Source: an uncultured Muribaculaceae bacterium (lineage in GTDB: Bacteria; Bacteroidota; Bacteroidia; Bacteroidales; Muribaculaceae). From it: a stretch of DNA of 6,618 nt. The DNA lies in the NCBI GenBank assembly GCA_938039795.1, contig CALHWU010000169.1, positions 1-6,618 of the forward strand, read 5' to 3'. Positions 1 to 5,166 of this stretch are shown one piece after another. Each line of letters opens with the position of its first letter. Position 1 is the first letter of the stretch. The notes under the pieces were generated by a model. That model was not told the origin of the DNA and searched no databases. It worked only from the letters and a program-made list of their open reading frames with translations. Both the position numbers and the translations under genes were made by a program.

Positions 1-29
1 CGTCTGATAAAGGCGAGCCATTCCCGCAT
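1..29 (-). CDS. Possible 5' end of a divergent gene running off the left edge (partial)
   Basis: On the minus strand an ATG at 29-27 opens a frame that stays open to the window edge and reads M-R-E-W-L-A-F-I-R. The same frame has a stop at 53-51, so this ATG is its only visible start. Five of the eight complete codons after the ATG end in C or G, closer to the neighbouring genes than the + strand frames here are. Ten codons are too few to prove coding, and no TAnnTTTG element was found upstream on the minus strand. A short + strand frame ending at TAG 48-50 could instead be the tail of an upstream gene. The call is tentative. Confidence 0.2.
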
Positions 30-76
30 ACTGGTTCTTTGGCTGAATAGTTACTGTTGGATAAGCCCGTTGTTAA

Positions 77-109
77 TTTAAGTTAATCACGCTCTTTGGC
101 ATATTTTTG
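77..109 (+). promoter_or_regulatory. Candidate distal Bacteroidota promoter upstream of the patatin gene
   Basis: TATTTTTG at 102-109 matches the Bacteroidota -7 consensus TAnnTTTG. A TTTA at 77-80, 21 nt upstream, is an imperfect -33 element (consensus TTTG or TTG). If it is used, the transcript would start near 115 and carry the 9-nt array at 144-188 in its leader. The -7 element also lies in the loop and 3' arm of a small inverted repeat, GGCA at 98-101 with TGCC at 108-111, so the match could be fortuitous. Confidence 0.3.
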
Positions 110-143
110 CCGGCTCTCCGGTATCCGCCCTCCACGCTGTAAG

Positions 144-188
144 TCTGATTGGTCTGATTGGCCTAATTAGTCTGCTTGGCCTTATTGT
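144..188 (+). repeat. Five-unit degenerate 9-nt tandem array (TCTGATTGG)
   Basis: Five back-to-back 9-nt units can be read: TCTGATTGG at 144-152, an identical copy at 153-161, CCTAATTAG at 162-170, TCTGCTTGG at 171-179 and CCTTATTGT at 180-188. Positions 3 (T) and 7 (T) are invariant and the others drift. The array ends about 15 nt before the proximal -7 element of the patatin gene. The same core in the opposite orientation appears twice at 222-234, running into the start codon, and again as an array at 6509-6564. I do not know a named family for it. Confidence 0.7.
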
Positions 189-202
189 CTCATAAAAATT
201 TG

Positions 203-210
203 TAACTTTG
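203..210 (+). promoter_or_regulatory. Proximal -7 promoter element for the patatin-GH13 operon
   Basis: TAACTTTG is a full match to the Bacteroidota TAnnTTTG element. It lies 23 nt before the ATG, giving a short leader of roughly 15 nt. There is no clean -33 TTTG at the usual 19-21 nt spacing. The nearest TTG triplets are at 176-178 and 185-187, both inside the 9-nt array, so the -33 region is weak or supplied by the array. Confidence 0.6.
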
Positions 211-233
211 CGCCGCAAACGATCAGAAATCAG

Positions 234-1088
234 ATGGGAGGCAGATTAGACAAGGTCAAATCAATGATAGGGCTGGGCGGCCCGGAATTTCGTACCGGGC
301 TGGTGCTCAGCGGAGGCGGCGCACGCGGATTCGCCCATGCCGGAGCTCTGAAGGCCCTGGAGGAAATGGGTATAAAGCCCGATATACTGGCCGGAGTGTC
401 GGCCGGATCAGTGGCGGCCGTCATGTACGCGGCCGGCATCAGCCCTGAAAAGATGCTGGAGCTCTTCCTCCACGCGCGCTTCAGCGACTTCTGCGAACTC
501 GGCATACCCAAGGACGGGTTTTTCAGCCTCGACCGCTTCCGCGCTTTCCTGCGCAAGAACATACCCTACGCCAATCTGGAGGATCTGCCGATACCGGTCA
601 CCGTGGGCGCCACCGACCTCGACAACGGCAAGAAACTCGCCTTCACCTCAGGACGGCTCGACGAGGTGGTGGCGGCATCGTGCAGCATACCCATAGTGTT
701 CAAGCCGATCAAAATCGACGGCACGCGATGCGTAGACGGCGGAGTGCTCCACAACCTGCCCGCATGGACCATCCGCGACCGCTGCAAATACCTGATTGCC
801 GTCAACTGCTCTCCCCTGACCAAGACCACCGTCAAGAACACGCTCATCGACATCGCCTTCCGCTCCTACGAGCTGATGGCAAAAACCAACACGGTGGCCG
901 ACATGGAGCTGTGCGACATCGTGATCCGCACCGACGAGATAGCCCGCTACAGGGCGTTCAACCTGAAGCAGATAGAAAAAGTGTTTGAAAGCGGCTACCG
1001 CGACACCATGAACTTCCTGCTCTACAACGGCTTCCGCAAGCCCGAACAGAGCCAACAGTCATCAACTTCCACTAACGACAAAAAATGA
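234..1088 (+). CDS. Patatin-like phospholipase family protein (RssA/NTE-type), cytoplasmic
   Basis: This is a predicted serine lipid acyl hydrolase of the patatin family, acting on phospholipid or other acyl esters; the true substrate is unknown. The 284 residues are a normal length for the small bacterial RssA-like branch. The oxyanion-hole loop S-G-G-G-A-R-G is at residues 26-32. The nucleophile elbow G-V-S-A-G is at 54-58 with Ser56. The D-G-G motif at 168-170 supplies Asp168 of the Ser-Asp dyad, so the enzyme looks catalytically complete. There is no signal peptide or membrane segment, which suggests the cytoplasm or peripheral membrane association. The chosen ATG at 234 fits the -7 element at 203-210; Met11 at 264 is a possible but less likely start. 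There is no Shine-Dalgarno site, which is common in this phylum. The stop overlaps the next gene's start (ATGA), so the two are co-translated. The family call is firm; the substrate is not. Confidence 0.92.
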   Translation: MGGRLDKVKSMIGLGGPEFRTGLVLSGGGARGFAHAGALKALEEMGIKPDILAGVSAGSVAAVMYAAGISPEKMLELFLHARFSDFCELGIPKDGFFSLDRFRAFLRKNIPYANLEDLPIPVTVGATDLDNGKKLAFTSGRLDEVVAASCSIPIVFKPIKIDGTRCVDGGVLHNLPAWTIRDRCKYLIAVNCSPLTKTTVKNTLIDIAFRSYELMAKTNTVADMELCDIVIRTDEIARYRAFNLKQIEKVFESGYRDTMNFLLYNGFRKPEQSQQSSTSTNDKK

Positions 1089-2776
1089 ACAACGTCAAAC
1101 CGGTCATCTACCAGCTGCTGCCGCGGCTCTTCACCAACATGAACCCCCAATGCGTGCCCGGAGGCACATATGCCCGCAACGGCTGCGGAAAGCTCAACGA
1201 CATCGACACCGCCGTCATAGCAGGAATAAAGGAGCTCGGCACGACCCACATATGGCTCACGGGAGTGATAGAGCACGCCGAGAAGACCGACTGGAGCCGC
1301 TACGGCATTGTCAGGGACAATCCCCACGTGGTGAAAGGAGAAGCCGGATCGCCCTATGCCATCAAGGACTACTACGACATCGATCCCGACCTGGCCACCG
1401 ACCCGGAGCGCCGCATGGAGGAATTCGAGGCCCTTGTGGCGCGCATCCACGACCAGGGGATGAAAGTGATCATCGACTTCGTGCCCAACCACGTGGCGCG
1501 CCACTACCATTCCGATGCAGCCCCCGAGGGCACAGAGGATCTGGGAGCCGGCGACGACACCACCCACGCCTTTGACCCGAAAAACAACTTCTACTATATA
1601 CCCCGCCAGCTCTTCGCCCCGTATATCGACATGGGATCAGGCAAGGACGCCTACATAGAGTTTCCCGCCAAAGCCACAGGAAACGACTGCTTCTCGGCAT
1701 TTCCGTCGGTCAACGACTGGTATGAGACTGTGAAGCTAAACTACGGCGTGGACTATTCCGACGGCTCACGCCACTTCTCCCCCACCCCCGACACATGGCA
1801 CAAGATGCTCGCCATACTCCTCTTCTGGGCCGGCAAGGGGATCGACGGATTCAGGTGCGACATGGCCTTCATGGTGCCGGTGGAGTTCTGGGAATGGGCC
1901 TTGACGATCGTCAAGGAACGCTACCCCCACATCGTGTTCATCGCCGAGATCTACGACACCGGGCTTTACCGCGAATTCATCAACCGCGGCCGATTCGACT
2001 ACCTCTACGACAAGGTTAACCTCTACGACACCCTGCGCGGCATCCAGACCACCCACTGCTCGGCCGCGCAGCTGACCGGCTGCTGGCAGACCGTCGACGG
2101 TATAGGCAGCCATATGCTCAACTTTCTCGAGAATCACGACGAACAGCGGTTCGGCTCGAAGTTCTATGCCGGCGACCCGGCCAAGGTGCTCCCCTCGCTC
2201 GTGGTCAGCGCCTACTTCTCGACCGGTCCGATGATGATCTACATGGGTCAGGAACTCGGCGAACAGGCCTCCGACGCCGAAGGATTCAGCGGCTACGACG
2301 GACGCACCACCATCTTCGACTACTGGAGCCTGCCGACGCTCCGGCGCTGGCTCGGCAGCGGAGCGCCGTCGGCCGAGGGGCTGAAGCCGCGCGAACGGTG
2401 GCTGCGCGACCTTTATGCCAGGGTGCTCAGCCTCTGCAACTCAGAAAAAGCGATCCGCGAGGGACGGTTCTTCGACCTGATGTATGTCAACTACGAGAAT
2501 CCCACCCTCAACCCCCACAGGCAATACGTATTCATGCGCAACTATGCCGACGAGACCATCATCATCGCCGTCAACTTCTCGCCCGACTCCGCCGAACTTG
2601 CCATCAACATACCCTCGCATGCTTTCGAGATGCTGCGCATACCCGAAGGGGAGGTGGCGATGACCGAACTGCTGACCGGCGAGAAAGCGCGCAAGCGTCT
2701 GGCTGCCGACACGCCGTTCGAAGCCTTCACCGGCCCGTGGGGTGCAGCTGTCTGGAAGGCCCGGCACCGCCGCTGA
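1085..2776 (+). CDS. GH13 alpha-amylase family glycoside hydrolase, cytoplasmic
   Basis: This is a predicted retaining alpha-glucan-active enzyme with a (beta/alpha)8 barrel. All four GH13 signature regions are present: I, D-F-V-P-N-H at residues 131-136; II, G-F-R-C-D with Arg257 and nucleophile Asp259; III, F-I-A-E with acid/base Glu288; IV, E-N-H-D with His351 and transition-state stabiliser Asp352. Residues from about 478 to the end form a beta-rich C-terminal domain typical of amylases. There is no signal peptide, so unlike SusG-type surface amylases it should act inside the cell, on imported maltooligosaccharides, glycogen-like glucan or a related alpha-glucoside. No susC/susD or SusR-like genes are in view, so it does not belong to a visible polysaccharide utilisation locus. 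The start codon lies inside the ATGA overlap with the patatin stop, implying translational coupling. Family certain; hydrolase versus transferase activity and substrate cannot be decided from the motifs. Confidence 0.93.
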   Translation: MNNVKPVIYQLLPRLFTNMNPQCVPGGTYARNGCGKLNDIDTAVIAGIKELGTTHIWLTGVIEHAEKTDWSRYGIVRDNPHVVKGEAGSPYAIKDYYDIDPDLATDPERRMEEFEALVARIHDQGMKVIIDFVPNHVARHYHSDAAPEGTEDLGAGDDTTHAFDPKNNFYYIPRQLFAPYIDMGSGKDAYIEFPAKATGNDCFSAFPSVNDWYETVKLNYGVDYSDGSRHFSPTPDTWHKMLAILLFWAGKGIDGFRCDMAFMVPVEFWEWALTIVKERYPHIVFIAEIYDTGLYREFINRGRFDYLYDKVNLYDTLRGIQTTHCSAAQLTGCWQTVDGIGSHMLNFLENHDEQRFGSKFYAGDPAKVLPSLVVSAYFSTGPMMIYMGQELGEQASDAEGFSGYDGRTTIFDYWSLPTLRRWLGSGAPSAEGLKPRERWLRDLYARVLSLCNSEKAIREGRFFDLMYVNYENPTLNPHRQYVFMRNYADETIIIAVNFSPDSAELAINIPSHAFEMLRIPEGEVAMTELLTGEKARKRLAADTPFEAFTGPWGAAVWKARHRR

Positions 2777-2793
2777 CATCAGGTCATTTTTTT
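2774..2793 (+). terminator. Weak intrinsic-terminator-like hairpin after the GH13 gene
   Basis: TGAC at 2774-2777 (beginning with the GH13 stop codon) pairs with GTCA at 2783-2786 across a 5-nt loop, followed directly by seven T at 2787-2793. The stem is only 4 bp, so termination would be leaky. A second inverted repeat, CCGGCA at 2761-2766 with TGCCGG at 2793-2798, encloses this region and may add stability. The T tract also forms part of the next gene's -33 element. Confidence 0.35.
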
Positions 2794-2821
2794 GCCGGAT
2801 CTGAAACTTTGACTATATTTG
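2791..2821 (+). promoter_or_regulatory. Strong Bacteroidota promoter for the lipoprotein gene
   Basis: TTTG at 2791-2794 and TATATTTG at 2814-2821 are separated by exactly 19 nt, an essentially perfect match to the Bacteroidota consensus TTTG-N19-TAnnTTTG. Transcription should start around 2827, giving a leader of about 24 nt. An 8-nt direct repeat TCTGAAAC lies on each side of the -7 element, at 2800-2807 and 2824-2831. Confidence 0.78.
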
Positions 2822-2836
2822 CGTCTGAAACCCATT

Positions 2837-2842
2837 AAAAGG
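2837..2842 (+). promoter_or_regulatory. Possible ribosome binding site of the lipoprotein gene
   Basis: AAAAGG ends 8 nt before the ATG at 2851. It is the clearest purine-rich Shine-Dalgarno-like site among the intergenic gene starts in the window and supports this start over any later Met. Confidence 0.4.
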
Positions 2843-2850
2843 CAATTCCT

Positions 2851-4002
2851 ATGAACCGATTCCTCACTTATATCGCAGCCGGAACCGCAGCGCTGACTGT
2901 GATGCTGACCGGATGCTCCGACGACGATCGCGTGCCCGTCGACGATATAAACGGCACATACACCGCGCAACAGACCACTCTGACAGTCAACGGCAATAAA
3001 GTTGCCGACGCCACCATGCAGGTGCGACTCAAGGAAGAGCTCCCATCATATAAGGACAACAGAGCCGAAGCGGTCATGGTGTTCGACCGGCAGATACTCG
3101 TAGTGGACAACGAGGACGACTATTACGAAAACAACCTGCGCGGACAATATGCTTTCATGCCCCTATCCATGGTGATCGAAGCGGACGCCCGCGGACGCGA
3201 CAATACAGTCAGCTTCGAGGGCACGCGCACCGTCAACGCGCCCGGCAAGGGCGAGATCAGCTATGCCGCCAAAGGATCATACCGTCCCGGCAGCAAGAAC
3301 TCTCCCGCCACGGTAGCTGCGGGCCTCACCGTCAGCGCCAACATCAAAGAGCTCACCGGACACACCTTCGAGATGGAGCTCAATCTCAACGACATCACCT
3401 ACGACCTCACCAAATGGAGCGAGGGCAACGTCACAGGCCTCGATATCGGCTATCCCGAAGCGCTGAAAGAGCTCTATGGCACGATGGTCGACCGCATGCG
3501 CCGCGCCACCGGCTTCGACCGCATACGGTTCAGATTCAACGCCGACGGCACGATGACCGTGGCCGGCCGCAACGCCATCACCGGCAACTACGCCGAGCAG
3601 CCGTCGGCCGAATACCAGCTCCTCTCCAACGGCACCCTCGTCATACTTCAGGACTGCTCGTGGGCCGACATGATGCTCAGCGCCATGGCTCCCTACGACA
3701 TCAGCGTCAGAGCTCCGCGCGGACTCTATATCTTCACGGCGCTCGACAAAGCCATCACCGCCGCCACGTTCACTCTCAAGGAGGGCCGCCTCATCATGCA
3801 GCCCGTCGTGTCGGAGATGATCAACGGAGGCCGCTACCGCAAGCCTGCCGAAAAAGCGTTTTTCGACAGCTGGGGCGTCTCCTACGATCACACAGGCAGC
3901 GGATACACCCGCGGCGAACTGCTTTATTACGCCGTCCGCAAGGCCGTGCTCGACGACGAAATGTTCGTCGCCCCATATTTCATGGCCACGCACGTAGACT
4001 GA
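2851..4002 (+). CDS. Predicted surface-exposed lipoprotein of unknown function
   Basis: This is a 383-residue lipoprotein I cannot assign to a function. Residues 1-21 form a type II signal peptide: a short basic start with Arg3, a hydrophobic stretch at about 4-19, and the lipobox L-T-G-C with the acylated Cys22. Cys22 is followed by S-D-D-D, which resembles the lipoprotein export signal described in Bacteroides fragilis and should send the protein to the outer face of the outer membrane. The mature part looks beta-rich, with alternating polar and hydrophobic strands and N-G-x or D-G-T turns, for example around residues 34-60 and 230-270, and a helical stretch near 208-222. It weakly recalls Bacteroidales lipoprotein DUFs such as DUF4925, but I cannot confirm that. 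It has its own strong promoter and stands alone: no SusC-like, TonB-dependent or protease partner is adjacent. Gene call firm, role open. Confidence 0.88.
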   Translation: MNRFLTYIAAGTAALTVMLTGCSDDDRVPVDDINGTYTAQQTTLTVNGNKVADATMQVRLKEELPSYKDNRAEAVMVFDRQILVVDNEDDYYENNLRGQYAFMPLSMVIEADARGRDNTVSFEGTRTVNAPGKGEISYAAKGSYRPGSKNSPATVAAGLTVSANIKELTGHTFEMELNLNDITYDLTKWSEGNVTGLDIGYPEALKELYGTMVDRMRRATGFDRIRFRFNADGTMTVAGRNAITGNYAEQPSAEYQLLSNGTLVILQDCSWADMMLSAMAPYDISVRAPRGLYIFTALDKAITAATFTLKEGRLIMQPVVSEMINGGRYRKPAEKAFFDSWGVSYDHTGSGYTRGELLYYAVRKAVLDDEMFVAPYFMATHVD

Positions 4003-4053
4003 CGGGCGACAAATTTTCCGCCTCACGATGCGCGGTAATTCGCGACTAAACAT

Positions 4054-4061
4054 TAACTTTG
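4054..4061 (+). promoter_or_regulatory. -7 promoter element for prs
   Basis: TAACTTTG is identical to the patatin-gene -7 element and matches TAnnTTTG. It lies 19 nt before the GTG at 4081 and 31 nt before the ATG at 4093. No TTTG is found at -33 spacing. That place is occupied by a CGCG-N6-CGCG inverted repeat at 4031-4044. An A8 run follows the element at 4063-4070. Confidence 0.65.
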
Positions 4062-4080
4062 CAAAAAAAATTTCAAGCAC

Positions 4081-5037
4081 GTGTCACAAGATATGAACTC
4101 AGTCATCCACCCCATCAAGATTTTCGCCGGCACAAAGTCGCGCTACATGGGTGAAGAAATTTGCAAGTGCCTCGGCATGGAGCTGGGCAAGATGAACATC
4201 CAGCACTTTGCCGACGGGGAGTTTGAAGTATCGTTTGAGGAGCCTATCCGCGGCTGCGAGGTCTACCTCGTGCAGTCGACATTCCCCAATACCGACAACC
4301 TCATGGAGCTGCTCCTGATGATCGACGCCGCGAAGCGCGCATCGGCCCACTCCATCATAGCCGTGATGCCCTACTTCGGATGGGCGCGTCAGGACCGCAA
4401 GGACAAGCCCCGCGTGTCGATAGCAGCCAAGCTCGTTGCCGACCTGCTCATGGCCGCAGGAGTCAACCGCGTCATCACCATGGATCTCCACGCCGACCAG
4501 ATCCAGGGCTTCTTCAACGTGCCGGTCGACCACCTCTACGCATCCACCGTGTTCATCCCCTACATCAAGAGCCTCAACCTGGAAGACATGGTGGTGGCTA
4601 CTCCCGACGTAGGCGGAGCCAAGCGTGCCAACTCCTATGCCAAATATCTCGATGTGCCCCTGGTGCTCTGCCACAAGCAGCGCGCCAAAGCCAACGTTGT
4701 CGAGGCTATGACAGTCATCGGCGACGTCAAGGACAAGAATGTCATACTTATCGACGACATGGTCGACACCGCAGGCACCATCTGCAAGGCTGCCAACCTG
4801 ATGATGGAGAAAGGCGCCAAATCAGTTCGCGCCCTCGCATCCCACGCCATCATGAGCGATCCCGCATCGCAGCGCGTCGACGACAGCGAAATGGTGGAGA
4901 TGATTTTCACCAACTCCATACCCTTCAGCAAGGAGTGCCGAAAGGCTACCATAATCAGCGTCGCCAAGATGTTTGCCGACACCATCAAGCGCGTTCACAA
5001 CAACGAATCTATTTCCTCGCAGTACATCTTCAAATAA
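4081..5037 (+). CDS. prs: Ribose-phosphate pyrophosphokinase (PRPP synthetase, class I)
   Basis: Transfers pyrophosphate from ATP to ribose 5-phosphate to make PRPP, the precursor for purines, pyrimidines, NAD, histidine and tryptophan; cytosolic. With numbering from the GTG start, the visible motifs are: F-A-D-G-E at 43-47; the ATP-binding flexible-loop segment R-Q-D-R-K at 103-107; the PRPP-synthetase signature D-L-H-A-D-Q at 135-140 with the metal/ATP-site His137; Arg182 and the catalytic-loop residues Lys199 and Arg201; and the ribose-5-phosphate-binding loop D-D-M-V-D-T-A-G-T at 225-233. At 318 residues it is normal and complete. The start is ambiguous: GTG at 4081 is the longest frame, while ATG at 4093 (Met5) leaves a longer leader after the promoter and loses no conserved residue. 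It has its own promoter and a hairpin after the stop, so it is probably monocistronic. Confidence 0.97.
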   Translation: MSQDMNSVIHPIKIFAGTKSRYMGEEICKCLGMELGKMNIQHFADGEFEVSFEEPIRGCEVYLVQSTFPNTDNLMELLLMIDAAKRASAHSIIAVMPYFGWARQDRKDKPRVSIAAKLVADLLMAAGVNRVITMDLHADQIQGFFNVPVDHLYASTVFIPYIKSLNLEDMVVATPDVGGAKRANSYAKYLDVPLVLCHKQRAKANVVEAMTVIGDVKDKNVILIDDMVDTAGTICKAANLMMEKGAKSVRALASHAIMSDPASQRVDDSEMVEMIFTNSIPFSKECRKATIISVAKMFADTIKRVHNNESISSQYIFK

Positions 5038-5080
5038 TACAGACCGTCGACCCATGAGGGCGACCCATAAATCATACGGC

Positions 5081-5127
5081 GCAGCCTCCCGGCCCACCAT
5101 CGACTGCCGCGGGGCTGCTCCGGTTTT
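5081..5127 (+). terminator. Strong GC-rich hairpin with short T tract after prs
   Basis: Bases 5081-5093 pair with 5106-5118: eleven Watson-Crick pairs, one G-T wobble (5087-5112) and one C-C mismatch (5089-5110), around a 12-nt loop. The arms begin GCAGCC and end GGCTGC. Five bases later comes TTTTCCT at 5124-5130. This is the strongest hairpin noticed in the window and the best candidate for the prs terminator. The gap between stem and T tract and the shortness of that tract lower confidence. It might instead be a leader structure of the helicase mRNA, since no clear helicase promoter is seen after it. Confidence 0.5.
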
Positions 5128-5166
5128 CCTGTCATTCCCCATTACCAAACCTTAACTGACACCCAT

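Noticed and set aside
1..50. + strand frame ending at TAG 48-50 as the tail of an upstream gene
   Set aside because: Its codons are mostly A- or T-ending, unlike the neighbouring genes, and 15 residues without a motif cannot be assigned.
110..121. CCGG-CTCT-CCGG hairpin as a terminator of a gene to the left
   Set aside because: Four-base stem with no T tract, and no upstream + strand gene is established.
144..188. CRISPR array or insertion-sequence end
   Set aside because: Units are 9 nt with no spacers, and no transposase or cas gene is present.
1022..1567. Long minus-strand frames antisense to the patatin and GH13 genes, and similar ones at 3277-4080 and 5707-6393
   Set aside because: They are by-products of GC-rich third positions in well-supported + strand genes and show no coherent protein family motifs.
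4005..4022. GGCG...CGCC hairpin after the lipoprotein stop as a terminator
   Set aside because: Only four to five pairs around a 10-nt loop and no T tract follows.
5048..5068. CGACCCAT direct repeat after prs
   Set aside because: Two 8-mers in a small GC-rich gap, with no relation to a promoter or structure; probably chance.
4973..5155. A 60-codon + strand frame overlapping the end of prs and running into the gap
   Set aside because: It overlaps the conserved prs C-terminus in another frame, has no recognisable motif, and crosses the terminator-like hairpin.
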